From the NCBI GenBank assembly GCA_033558025.1, contig JAUCEF010000011.1, forward strand, positions 1,426,001 to 1,490,000: a DNA stretch of 64,000 bases. Direction: 5' to 3'. Below the pieces are notes generated by a model. It was not told the DNA's origin. It ran no database searches and saw only the letters and a program-made list of their open reading frames with translations. The translations under genes and the position numbers were made by a program. Origin of the DNA: Phytophthora sp. 'mugwort' (Eukaryota; Oomycota; Peronosporomycetes; Peronosporales; Peronosporaceae). This document shows, in pieces, positions 12,133 to 23,140 of this stretch; the stretch's first letter is position 1; each line of letters opens with the position of its first letter.

Positions 12133-13734
12133 TTACGCCTCTCTCGGGTTACTCGTCTCGACTGCGGTGGAAATCGGTGCCACCTCCTCCTGCATCATGG
12201 AGCTGGTCTTCCGCTTTTTAGCGCTCCTATCCGACTGGGTAACCTCTGCTCCCTCTTGCCTTTCTTTCTTTGTCCACTCCACCACCGCCTTTGCTCCAGA
12301 CTCCGACCGAGCGCTATCACCTCCGGCTACCAATGAGTGCTCGTCGTTGCTGATGTTTCTATACGCGTCACTAAGCATTGCCATGTGAAAATCGCCGTTG
12401 AAATAGGACAGCAATTTGTTGAGTTCACGATGGAGCACAGGCGAGTTGGGCGGCAGGTTGTATCGATGCACGCGAAGTCGTCGCATCAAGACGACCGGTT
12501 CCTGTGTTTCAGGGTCTTTCACTCGCGCAACGGTGAGTACCACGCACATATCGATACGAAGTTGCGACTTCGGCGTTGACGGCACCAACGGCACACCGTC
12601 GCTGCCGATTTGCTCTCCTTGTGCTTTTCGTGCTGTGTCAGTGCCTTCTTCATCGTCCACGTCTACGAAGTCCGTCACGATCACGGCCAAATCGTCGTTC
12701 ACGAGCTTGCCAGTCCACGCCCGGTTCGTGTGCGCTCCCCGCATCTCACCGTCTTGACGCTCTACGCGCGCGTAGTAGGTTCCTGCCCCCATCTCGACCT
12801 CGTGCTGCAAAATCGTAGGAAAACAAGAAACAAGCAGTGAGGACACCGACGGTTACGATGATCCACAGATAACGCCATACAGGAGGCACGTCTGAAGGAA
12901 ACAGTACCGTCGGTACCTTGACTTCAAGCAGCACGCCAAGACGGCGTTCGAGCTCGATCGAGGTATTCTTGAGATTCTCGACCAGCGTCTTGAAGATCCG
13001 CGGGATACTTGCATTGGCCGGCACCTTGCACACGAACACGTTAGAGACGAGCGTGCCGCAGACGCCGCCCTCCTTGTCCTTGTAGCTTCCGCTCGGAGCA
13101 CTCAGTGGCGAGGAGATAGTCGTGGCTGCCGTGCTGGTTCGCGAGAATGGCAACACCGGCGACGTAAGCGGTACAAACTCATGCGTGAATTTCTCCACAA
13201 GCTGCGGTGCAAGCCGCACACCCAGCTCGAAGCGCGCCTGAAGCTGCTGCTTGCGGCTCACTGAGTCAGACCCCACGAGGTGCAAATGACCGTGCATGCG
13301 GTCAAACAACTCTTGGCAAAGAGCAGAACGGGACCACAGTGGCGCCTCCGTGAGCTTTTGCTGCAGCGCTGAGAAGTAGAGCTGCTGTTGAAGCAGCTCG
13401 TCCTTAAGTCGGAGGTTGAGCTGCTCGACACGGCCGGTTACTGCCTTCTGCTTGGCCGCCGTGCAGGCCGCCAGCAGCACGTCGCGCTCAGGCAGCGCCG
13501 CTCTCCACTTGGAACACAACGCTGTAAACTGCTCGCCCAGGTGCTTGGCTTCGCTGCGTAGCTCCTTCACTTCATGCTGAAGAAAACACGGAAATCAGTA
13601 CCAAATGCGACCAGAAGCACTTAAGGGGACGGAGAAGGACGTACGGCGGCGGGGACGGCGGACTTTCGCGTCGGCGTGCCGGACCCGTTGCGGCCTCTAG
13701 ACCCGGTTTTCCCAGAGCTGTTGGTGATGGCCAT
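12133..13734 (-). CDS. START-like / M96-type family protein B (3 exons)
   Basis: Same family as gene A. Inferred exons on the minus strand: 13734-13645, 13576-12917 and 12804-12133, with GTACGT..CAG (68 nt) and GTACCG..CAG (112 nt) introns, all in phase 0, giving 473 residues. Exon 1 codes for a basic Gly/Ser-rich tip (MAITNSSGKTGSRGRNGSG). Intron 1 falls immediately before HEVKELRSEAKHL, the same place as in gene A. The coiled coil continues through LKDELLQQQLYFSALQQ. The core has CGTLVSNVFVCKVPANAS and ends in LLSYFNGDFHMAML. A tail of roughly 80 residues follows, rich in Ser, Glu and Lys, with a second NLS-like patch AKKRKTSS that the other copies lack. Intron 2 is at a different place from that of gene A. 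No breaks, so probably functional; substrate or partner unknown. Confidence 0.75.
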
Positions 13735-14650
13735 GAAAGCCTCCTGCTCTGTGCGTCCGTGCCGACTTGTCATGCTTGGAGCGTGGTGTGTGAGTGTCAC
13801 GTCACAGACAAAGATGACTGCTTTCGAGGGCGTTGAACACGGCGGACACCAGTCGTCTGTAGTTGTCCTCCTTGCGACTAATTCGGCTCGTTGGCCGTTA
13901 AAACTTATAATTCACTTGGCCCGACCGGCTGGAAAGTGGATGATGATGATGATGCGAAGGCCTGTTGGAGGCCATATCAGCACGCAGCACGTTTCGTCTT
14001 GTTGTCAGTAGCCACTCGATTTCATCAGGTAGGCTCCGCGGCGGGATGTAGAGGCTGCGTATTGTTTTCAAAGAAGAAGCCGATGGGAAGCACGCGGCGC
14101 GTCGTTTTTGATGTGTGGAGGGCTTTGGTACGCGGAAGATCGGCACAGGCGCGATGCCCCAAGGTTTCTGTCCAGCTTGCTCACTTTCCCGAGCTGCACT
14201 GGCAGTGCAACAACACAAATGACCCTCTATATTAATAAATGTCTAATAGATGTAAGGATTAGACCACGCAGCAGTTAACTTTTAAGTCTGTCCGCAATGC
14301 GCGGACGTCCCGTGTACTGTTGTCGACAGCGATGGGGAGTTGCGCCGCCAGGTTGCAGCGTGGTCATTGCGGTCATTACTGGCAGCCATGTTGATAGCCC
14401 ACGTAATCAATATGCGGCTCCTTTCTGCTTGCACCTTGTCGCCTGGTCTCCAGCCGGTGTACACTATTCAAGTGACAAAAACACACGTTGTCCGCACGTG
14501 GCAAGCCGTGATGCGGCGTGCAGCACGATCCGGATCTCTGCGTGCTTGCCTGCTTATTCTGCAGAAACACCGCGCCAGCGTACATGTACTGTATCACGAG
14601 CAGCAGATTGCGACGCCGTGTCACTCACGAACATCATCAGCGACCCATCC
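13735..14650. other. Upstream region of B and LINE target locus
   Basis: The left part should carry the promoter of gene B. From about 14297 to 14667 both strands have open frames of 60-180 codons without recognised domains. This sequence was the host side of the LINE insertion and resumes at 17498. Joining the two sides at the duplicated target leaves an uninterrupted plus-strand frame, but no known product. Confidence 0.35.
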
Positions 14651-14667
14651 ATCACCTTGCTTGACGT
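14651..14667 (+). repeat. LINE target-site duplication, left copy
   Basis: ATCACCTTGCTTGACGT, repeated exactly at 17481-17497 on the same strand. A 17-bp direct repeat around a 5'-truncated non-LTR element is the expected footprint of target-primed reverse transcription. Confidence 0.8.
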
Positions 14668-14689
14668 TGGGAGTTCACGAATGCCATGG

Positions 14690-17423
14690 ATTTCAGACCA
14701 ATTTCTCTCTTGCAAACGGCATACAAAATTTCTGCGAAAGTGCTCGCGACAAGAGTGCAACGGGTCATGGGAATCACAATTGGAGACTCACAGTAGGGTT
14801 TTGTCCACGGCAGACAGATTCTAAAGACGTGATGATGATGTTGGCTATGTTAGCGAGAAGGAACCTGAATTGCCAGCAGCGCTCAGCTGATTGATTCTGC
14901 TGCTGGATTTCAGAAAGGCTTATGATACGGTTCGAGACAATTTTTATTCCTGGCATCGGTAAAGTTTGGTTTTTGGCAGGAGTTTGTTGCACTCATACAA
15001 AAACTACATGATGGAACGGCAGCGCGCTTTCTCGTGAATGGAGAGTTGTCCGATCCGCAGAGGTGATCTCAGGAATTAGACAGGGGTGTCCACTGGCGCC
15101 TCTGCTGTTCCTGCTAGCGGCGGAAATACTAGATCTAGTAAAAAGACAAGATTCGAATATAACAGGCATCACGGTGCCGGGAGGGGCAGGCCACAGGCAC
15201 ACATTCTCTGCATTTGTCGATGATTCGACAGTGTTCCTACAAGAAGCACGACAAATTCGGAGGGTAATAGCATAGTAAAGCAGTTCGGCAAGCGCTCAGG
15301 CCTGCATGTACAACCCACGAAAAGGTGCAAACTTTTTCTCAATACGCAGTGAACGAAGCGGACGAGCAAGGCATTCCGGTGTTGAAGCATGGGGAAACCG
15401 TAATTTACTTGGGCTACGCTATGGGAACTGGGGAACTAATGGAGGTGAACTGGGCGACTCGAATCCGCAATGTGCAACAGAGACTCGCGACGGTAACGCA
15501 AATTGCCGCCAATAGAGTATTCATAATCAATGTGATAATGCTGCCGTCGGTATTGTATACGGCGGCAACTTTTGAAATGCCACCATGGGCCGCTAAGCAA
15601 ATTCCCAATCTGCAAAAGCAGTTTCTGCGGAGGCAGTCCACCAGCACGAATGCAAGCGGACGCAAGATCAACCCTGGACTGCTTTTCACGCCGAAACAGG
15701 CCGGAGTATAGGCTTGGCGTCAGTGTCAATATCGTGTAAGACCCAGCGTGTGAAGCATACAATACAATGGCTAATTCAAAAGCGGGATGGATACTATGAC
15801 GCCTGGAGATCATGGGCATTTTTGAGGAGCAATGACGACGTTGAATGCGGGTGTATCCCCCCGACAGGAAACTAGGCGAGGCGCGGGACTGGCGTGGAAT
15901 GTACCAGGCAACTCGCTGCAACTCTTGATAGGGGCTTGGTTACAACCGGGCACCGTAACCACGGAAAGCCAGAAGGAACAGATCCAAAACGAACTCGAAG
16001 AGCTGGCGAGTGAAGCAATCAGCTGGACTCAGATGGAGAACGGATCGTGGAACTCTCGAGACAACTACCGGATAGAGAGCAAAGCAGGAGTCCGGAGGAG
16101 GCCCTAAGTTGTCCAACTTATCAGTGGGCTGACAATCCCTAGATCGTTGATCAAACAGGCAACATGTCAACGCGAAGAAATACGACAAAATCCGAACCTG
16201 CGCTATTGCGCAGGTTCGGCTATTGCGCAGGTTCGGATTTTGTCGTATTTCTTCGCAGTAAGATGGGGAATAGCAGTTCTAAGCGGATCCCCCCGATGGC
16301 AATTGGAGAAGTGTCGCAGACCGAAAACGAGATACGGATGCGGCACCCTACTAAACTAAACTACGACTACAAATGGGAAAGCCAGGGAGACGGAACAATT
16401 CACGGGATGATGTGCTACACACAAGGGGCTCACAAGGACGTGATTGAGCTCCAACAACAACAGATTGGAATTCACTGGAAGACAGCAATCACGATGGTCG
16501 AAGATAGGAGAATAGCGGCAGACATTCACAAGCTACAGAGATATGAAGACGAAGGCAGCATCGTGTTTTACGCGCATCCGTACTTACACCGGTTTCCATG
16601 GGTAATACCAGACGCCATAGCGAACAAACATGTAATTGCGGCAATTAAGAAACAGCCCTTCTAGCGATATCGAGGCGAGAACAACAAGTGGTACGGAACG
16701 ATACAACAGATGGCGGAGAAAGCGAGTGGAAGTGCATGGCAAGCAGCAGCGCTCCAACAAACATCATAAAGTTTGTGGGCACACCACAATGAACTCACTG
16801 AATACCAGGTTTGGGTGGCGCACCGCGTTGCGGTGCGCCAACTGAATCTGTTTCATGAAGGCTGAATACTATACAACAGATGCAGGAATCGGCAATGCTG
16901 CCAAGGCAAGAAGGCAACCATGAATCACATATTCTGGGAGTGCCCATGAGCACAAGCATGCTGGCATCAAATCATCTGCCATTGAAGCGAGGAGAGATGG
17001 CAACAGGGCAATCTTCACGAGGTTCATACGCGCCAGCCGAAGTGCGCCGAGCATATCCAGAGCAATCAAGGATAGAATTCAAGCGGGAGACCTGGATGAT
17101 GAGGACAGTACACGGTGGAGTGGAAGCGTATGTGGCGCATCCTGAGCAGCGGATGCATTACTAGCCTCTGGATACCGAGAAAAAGAGTAGTGTTCAAGGC
17201 GGAGGAAGTGACAATAAAAGGGAGCGTGGATGAATACTGGGCGGTAGGGATGCGGCAGCTCAAAGCAATTGCGCAGGCGGCCGGAAAGGATAATCAGAGG
17301 AACACGACTGCGCGAATGCCAAAATGCATTGGAAGAGCAGCCACGACAGCAGTCACCATCAGTGACAGGCCCCGTGCAATCACCGGAGCGCACAGTGGAA
17401 CCGGCATTGCTAACCAGGTTTAG
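14690..17423 (+). pseudogene. LINE ORF2 reverse transcriptase remnant
   Basis: Decayed ORF2 in several frames. Around 14900 a frame reads [15 protein letters not shown], holding the first catalytic Asp of the RT. 15063-15275 reads [20 protein letters not shown] followed by FVDDSTVFL at about 15213-15239, the catalytic F-x-DD box, still intact. 15325-15711 matches the thumb/downstream region of L1-like RTs (GETVIYLGYAMGTGEL). Around 16915-16945 a frame reads KKATMNHIFWECP, a zf-RVT-like Cys/His region near the C-terminus. 17115-17423 is the C-terminal tail. Stop codons and frame changes between these blocks show it is dead. An 85-bp palindromic insertion (16172-16256) interrupts the region between thumb and C-terminus. 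Confidence 0.75.
16172..16256. repeat. Perfect 32-bp-arm palindrome with internal repeat
   Basis: The 32-nt arm 16172-16203 (starting GCGAAGAAATACGAC) is matched exactly, inverted, by 16225-16256. The 21-nt loop repeats part of the right arm: TATTGCGCAGGTTCGG occurs once in the loop and again at the loop-arm junction. It lies inside the LINE. A polymerase template switch on a hairpin, rather than a functional element, is the simplest origin. Confidence 0.9.
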
Positions 17424-17480
17424 GACACCAGACATCTAGTCGCCCATAACAGGCCAAATGGAATAGTCTGCCTCTCTCTT

Positions 17481-17497
17481 ATCACCTTGCTTGACGT
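17481..17497 (+). repeat. LINE target-site duplication, right copy
   Basis: Exact second copy of ATCACCTTGCTTGACGT, marking the 3' boundary of the LINE. Confidence 0.8.
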
Positions 17498-17885
17498 CCC
17501 GACGAATGGCAAGCGATTGATGTGTGCCCTTTGGATCTTTTGCGTCAATGCACAGCGAAGTTGTGCAAGGCGTGCTTTTTTGCTGCAAACTTGCTGCCTG
17601 CCTACAGGCCACGCTTCATCGAAATGGCATCGTCATTGGTCGACTAAGCTCGTGTTTCTTGTGTGGCACGTGCAGGTAGCTTCGTGCGTCGAGAGAAGCG
17701 AGGCCCGCCTCACAAACAGGCAGTGAGTTTGGAGTCCAGACTGGACTATCGATGAAGCCACAAATCACGAGCGGATCATAGACGCGCAAAATCGATGGAC
17801 GCAAAAATTACACTGCATTTCCTACTTTAGTACACGTGCAATACTATAAAAAAACTTACACACCACAGTTACTACCTCCGTCTAT

Positions 17886-19124
17886 TTAACTCTGCTGCTG
17901 CCGTTCCTGGATGTAGCTGCACACAGTAGCCGTGATCAGGTCGCCGTTCAGAATGGGGCGAATGATCTCCAAGTCGTCCTTGATGGCCGGGTCATCCGGT
18001 AGCATATTGTAGTGATACACGACCACCCACCGTAGCGTCACCGACATGGTCCTGCCTGTCACGGAGTCCTTCCGGGGTGTAATAGTCAACCCGCAGATGC
18101 CGTACTGCGACGGAGCATTTCTATTAACCGGGTGCAGCGGGTCTCCCGTAATGGCATCAATGTGCACCATTCCGTGTGAGGGCGTCAGTTCCGAGCAGAC
18201 CACGTTGTTCACGACCGCTGGTAGCCCAGCCCCGTTAAACGTCGAGCGACGGTACACCACGGGCGAGTCCACGCTGTTGAGTCGCACGCGTTTGGCGTTC
18301 ACATTGAAGTGGCGCTTCATGGACTTGGGAATCCCGTCAAAATAGGCCAGTACCGCCGCGTACACTTCCTCGAGTGACGTGTGCGGAATGTCGGAGACGA
18401 ACACGCTTGAGATCAGCGTGCAATCCGTCAATCCTGTAATATCGATCTGTGACAGCGGCATGACCGGCTTGGCGCTGTTCTCAGCCAAGACTCTATCAAT
18501 GGCTATCTGCGCGAATCTATTGACGATGGACGGCAGCGTTGCGAGTGAACGTTCATTGTGAGCCAAAAGCAGCTTCTCTCTCACGTCGTCGTCGCGCCCG
18601 AGCTGCGTGTCGAAGTGGAGTGCCTCGAACATTGTCTGTCCACTAGAGTGTAGCGGCGCACGCAGCACCGCCGACTGTAGGGTGGCGAACAGCAATTGCT
18701 GCTGCAGAAGCATCTGCTGCAGCTCGTTGTGCGCCGTCTCGGTCTGGACGGCTCCATGCTTCTCTCTGGCAGAGTGCTGGGCGATGGCCAACGTGCGCTG
18801 GTCCGGGAGCTGCGCGGACCATTTGTTGTGGAGCACGCGGAGCTCCTCCTCCATTTCAGCCACCTGAGACCGTAGCAGTCGGATCTCGTGGGTGGCATTG
18901 AGCGGTGCCCCGTTGGCGGCACGAGGCCGCGGAGGATCCGGACTCGCACCAGTAAGAGCGCAGATGAGCTCTTCATTGCCGTCGCGACTGGGCGAAAGAC
19001 GGCGTCGCTTCTTGGTGTTGCTGCGTCTTGTAGCGACGATGGTCTCCGGGCTGCTGGGCGCCGTGGAGTAGGTTATGTCTGGCAGTGGGGGCATGAGGGC
19101 CACGTTGGTGGACTGTGCGCTCAT
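17886..19124 (-). CDS. START-like / M96-type family protein C (intronless)
   Basis: Intronless family member of 412 residues from the ATG at 19124 (MSAQSTNVALMPPLPD). The frame is open further upstream to 19391, but the later ATG gives the family-like N-terminus and follows a good core-promoter motif. An NLS-like patch TKKRRR lies at residues 37-42. The AT-hook region of D and E is here degenerate (DPPRPRAANGAP). The coiled coil starts at THEIRLLRSQVAEMEEEL (about residues 78-95) and runs through LQQMLLQQQLLFATLQ. The core has DCTLISSVFVSDIPHTSLEE, FDGIPKSMKRHF, CSELTPSHGMVHIDA and YGICGLTITPRK. It ends in LNGDLITATVCSYIQE. There is no frame break, so it is probably functional. Role unknown; nuclear location is inferred from the basic patch. 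Confidence 0.8.
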   Translation of the reverse strand: MSAQSTNVALMPPLPDITYSTAPSSPETIVATRRSNTKKRRRLSPSRDGNEELICALTGASPDPPRPRAANGAPLNATHEIRLLRSQVAEMEEELRVLHNKWSAQLPDQRTLAIAQHSAREKHGAVQTETAHNELQQMLLQQQLLFATLQSAVLRAPLHSSGQTMFEALHFDTQLGRDDDVREKLLLAHNERSLATLPSIVNRFAQIAIDRVLAENSAKPVMPLSQIDITGLTDCTLISSVFVSDIPHTSLEEVYAAVLAYFDGIPKSMKRHFNVNAKRVRLNSVDSPVVYRRSTFNGAGLPAVVNNVVCSELTPSHGMVHIDAITGDPLHPVNRNAPSQYGICGLTITPRKDSVTGRTMSVTLRWVVVYHYNMLPDDPAIKDDLEIIRPILNGDLITATVCSYIQERQQQS

Positions 19125-19164
19125 GGAAGCTGTAGGAAGACGATATGCGTCTGGTCGCCGAGCT

Positions 19165-19177
19165 GGAAAATTGCGAA
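19165..19177 (-). promoter_or_regulatory. Putative oomycete initiator/flanking promoter motif of gene C
   Basis: On the minus strand TTCGCAATTTTCC, about 40-55 bp upstream of the chosen ATG. It resembles the oomycete Inr plus flanking-promoter-region consensus (TCAYTYYNCAWTTT-like). It supports the start at 19124 over the longer upstream frame. Confidence 0.4.
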
Positions 19178-21878
19178 CTAAAAAAGCAACTTGATTGTTG
19201 TCGGCTGCCGAGGAAAGAGAGTTGCAGAGGGTGGCTACACACAGACGGGATCTGCGATAAGTGATATAGCGATGTCGGAATCTCCAGCTGTCGTGTGAAT
19301 CAGGGACGCGGGTGTTGTGGTACCTCGTCGCAGCTATCGGAATTTTAGCATACGCTTTACCACCTTTTCGTAACACATTGTCATCGTCCAAGCTATTGAA
19401 ACAATTAGTTATTCTGTGATCGTTATAGCTGAAATACCAGTGAAATGTGATGGTACCTTGAGAATAAATTTAAGCAGGTAGAAACACCAGAAAGTACATC
19501 GATTACTGGGCTAATTAGGCCGTCGCGTAACCTGCCAAATATAAGAACGTGGCTTTTACCATGATCGCAATCAGTTGGTGCAACTTGCGATGTCGCGTGC
19601 ACGAAAACACTTGGGCTGAGTATGCTTCTGTAAAAGTGGGAGTATTCACAGCGAAAGCCGGAGCTGCCGACCATGGGAGCTAATATTACTGATACGATCG
19701 ATCATCATCGTAATTGGCAAGTACATGGTGACAGTGGCGCACCGGGCTGGAACCCGGCGGCAAGTGGACAACCCACGACTGCACTACATGTACGTGTGCT
19801 CCACAATGACAGCGTCATTAGTCGCCTTCATAAGCGATGGTCGAAGCTGCTGCTGCTTCGTCGCCTACAGTTTTTGTGCAGCACTGGATTGCTACCGCGT
19901 GATTGCGGTGTGTCTGTTGTGGTGGGGGGTAGGTGCCGCAAGTCGTGCGGCACGAGATCACGCTTTGCTGTCCATATCGCGCTTGTGTTTCGCGTTCATG
20001 ATTACATCATGAATTAAGCGGGTTTCCCGAGAAGCGGTCAATTAACATGTGAATAATCGTCCGTATCCGGGACTTTCCAGACTGTGCACTGCAAGCGCCT
20101 TTCGAGCGCATCGCGTGAGCTATGCATCGTGCGCTCTTTTTCAGCGTTGCGACGTCAGAGCTTTAGCCAGGCGCCGCCTGTGAGATCTGCAGCCGTGCGG
20201 CGAATATTTACGCGAACAACGCCTGTGTGGCGGCTTCGCATGCGCTCAAGTGACTCCATCGGGGAAGGTCACGTGCGCTTTTAGTCATTCAAGGGACTCC
20301 ATTCACGTTGAACTATAAAATGCAATGTGGACACTCCATTGGCGAATTATAGTGGTCGGAATCTGAAGAGCTCTCTCTGCTTGTCATCACATCCGCTCGG
20401 ATAACCTTGACCACCACGCTTGACGTGATGCGACAAGCTTACACGCAGCTAGAGAACATGTCGGCGAGTTTCAAAAGCTCTGTAAGCCATGATGCAACTT
20501 TCCAGCAGCTCTATCAACAGTTGATGTGTCTATTGGTCGCTTTAACAGGTGAATTGCCATAACGGTTCGTATTCTTATACAGGTTGTTGGCACAGCCGGT
20601 AGAGTAACATGTTTTACAGCGATAATGCTCAGTTCAACAACGGACGATACAGAGGCATGTGTTTCTACAGTAGCCATGTGCTTCTAGCAGCGCCAGGTTG
20701 TCTCCCATCTGCTTCTGTTCAATTTAAGTCGGATGGTCGCAGAGCTATCAACGCGCTGGTGCCACCAGTGGTGGCCCAACGTTCGAAGCACCCGTTGGCA
20801 ATGAAAAAATATGTTTTATGCTAACTAACAGTTGTACCGAACCCTACATGATACGTGGTCGAAAACCAAGTTCATGCTACAGTGCACTTGCATGCACATG
20901 CTTGAGGGGTACTCCCTGGCTGTTGGCTGCTGTGTCAATGAACGTTGGTTATATTTGTAAGCAAGTGCAATATCGATAGACTTTTTCCTGGGTGTATATG
21001 GGTCGGGTCGAGTGTGTTGGTCGGCCTTTTCGGATGGGTGACGTACTTCGGACTGGACGCCTGAATCGTGAGCTCCTCGTGTGCACCGCCAGTTCCGCTT
21101 CGCTCATGGTGGGCAAGGCGTCGGTAAATAGATAGCACCTCCTTGCTAGGGCAACTACGATGGTCCACGCGCTAACGATTACAGACCTCCGCTTCGCTTC
21201 GGCGGCAAATGGTCTCTCCTAGGCCTCTATTATCGCAGGGGTCATCCATCCCGGGTTCATATTGAAAGCCCCGACCTAAAATACCGATCCGATCCGTATA
21301 CGGAACAAACACTAGATAAAGAAATCATAATGGAGCAACATTTATTTAGTCTTCCACTCACCAGGCAGGTTTTAGTATTAAACAACGACTTTCACAACCT
21401 TTCGATTTAACGTAATATATGATTACTAGTAGTGGAAAATGTAAAAGGAAAAACACTATGGATCATCTGCCGTAATAATCCTGAAAACATTTAAATTTGA
21501 TGTACATCAAATATTCACGTCGGTGCTAGAAGAAGCAACAACCTGAACTGAACTATCGACTCTACAGCAGCCTCTATAAACAGGTAATATATGCTCTACA
21601 GCTCGGAAAACACCCCTTGACAAGCAATTATATAGTAAAAAAAAGTTTGCTGGTTGTGGAGCTATGAATGGAAGAAGGTTCGGACATCTTTCGTGAAGCT
21701 AAAACGCTTCGGACAGCTCAGTCCCATCGTCGTCACGTACTGGACGTCGATACGGAGCTGATAGCTGCGATGCACGACGTGTGACGCGCGTGGGCGACGA
21801 TCGTGCAACATGGGCTGCTAGACGTTCATCGGAACGCGTGCGGTATGCCCGCTGACTGCGAGTGCGCTTCGACTTGTT
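19178..21878. other. Long stretch with unassigned ORFs only
   Basis: A plus-strand frame at 19725-20012 (95 codons) has hydrophobic segments but no recognised family and overlaps another open frame (19673-20017). 20084-20284, 20609-20824 and 20935-21168 hold short frames without support. From about 21240 to 21660 the sequence is AT-rich with no ORF over 60 codons. No gene is supported; it may contain eroded repeats I cannot identify. Confidence 0.35.
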
Positions 21879-22830
21879 TCATCGTCCTTTGACTGATAGC
21901 GAGCTAGAACAGAGCGTAGTGTGTGCTATCGTCCTTGCGAAGCGGTATGAAGCTGAAATGGTATTTTCTAAGTGCGAAACAAGTGCGTATATCATATCGT
22001 TGCGCACTTCCAACCACTTATGGGTCACGTACATGGCCTTCCACAACATGCACGCCCGTCCGAAATAGTTCTCGACCAACACCCGATCGAAAGAGACGAG
22101 GCGGTTGCGGGCCACGTCGTGGTTATTCAGCTCGAATCCACGAGACTTCCGTTTTCGGTTGAATCGTTCAAATGATTCTTTCAGCGTGGTATCATTTGTC
22201 AGCGACTACACCCACAGCAAAGAATGTTGGGCGGCTCCTTCTCAGTTGTCTTCGATCTCGAGCTCTTCGATGCCCTTCTGAAGCATCTCCATGTGAACTG
22301 CCCTTCTAGGAACATGGTCAAATCCGACTTCGAGCCATGCTTATGGGACGAGAGGTCAGCAGCCGCGCGGGGATATTCGACAGAACACTCGGGTTTGTAC
22401 CCATACAACTTGTATTTACGACTAAAGTAAGTCTTCTGCTCTGCAAATCGACCGCTCGGGCGATAAGCAGGCTGGGGCTTTACGTCGGTAGCGTACAAGC
22501 CGTACAATAGGTTCGAAAGGTTCTTGTGTTTTCGCGTTGCTCGGTCGTAGTCACTCACCTTACAACTTCCCGTAGCGAATAGCATCAACCACATCCAGAA
22601 GCTTGTAGATCATATTCTCCAGCGTGTTTGGCTTCAGACCGAAATCGACGGCATGCTTGTCCCAGGTGGCGAAGTGTTACGATCACCAGCGCCATAAACA
22701 TCGCGTCCTTCGCGGAAATCTTGCCTTTTCGGCCTCGGCCCGGACTCCACACGCCGTACAAATCGTCCTCCACGACGAACCGAATTCAGCCTGCGTGAAG
22801 TCCATCATGGTTTAGGACCCTATTTCTACC
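21879..22830 (-). pseudogene. Harbinger/DDE_4-like transposase remnant
   Basis: Minus-strand DDE transposase debris. 22773-22585 reads GRGRKGKISAKDAMFMALV, an N-terminal region seen in oomycete DDE_4/Harbinger-like proteins. 22594-22199 reads RPSGRFAEQKTYFSRKYKLYGYK, the region around the second catalytic Asp in this group (usually followed by a conserved SDLTIF-like stretch, here KSDLTMF). 22115-21879 reads FDRVLVENYFGRACMLW, the third catalytic region with its Glu. Blocks are in different frames with stops in between, so it is dead. Group assignment is by motif order. Confidence 0.65.
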
Positions 22831-23140
22831 TTGTAGGTAGATTATGTCCTTAATTGGGAAACCCATTGAGATTGTGGGATTGTAAAATTGATTATGTTAG
22901 TCTTGATCAGGCCCATCAATTATTGCAATCGTCAGTTTCAATCTGGCGCGCCAGCGGCGTACGCCGTTCGACGAGCTGCCGCGGCACACGCTTATTGCTC
23001 TCTGCACTTCAACCTGGCTACTGTGTGAAACTGACACTGTGGCGGCAGGAAATTGCACACTATAGGTGAGTCGTGAGTCGGTGCCTTTCGAGCAAGGGTC
23101 ATGTGAGTGTTCACGACTTCACTTTCAAACTGAAGCAGCC

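Larger units (their letters stand above)
14668..17480 (+). mobile_element. 5'-truncated LINE (L1-like non-LTR retrotransposon)
   Basis: About 2.8 kb between exact 17-bp direct repeats. The element begins inside the reverse transcriptase, where the first codons resemble the start of the RT domain of Phytophthora LINEs; ORF1 and the endonuclease are absent. The 3' end shows no long A tail but ends in a TC-rich run. The element is inserted between genes B and C. Boundaries are well supported by the duplication; age and family are not determined. Confidence 0.82.

Noticed and set aside
12416..12840. Several plus-strand ORFs opposite gene B
   Set aside because: Shadows of the minus-strand exons; only the minus strand has family motifs and consistent splice sites.
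19125..19391. N-terminal extension of gene C to the upstream ATG at 19391
   Set aside because: The extra 89 residues do not resemble the other copies and the putative core promoter lies inside them.
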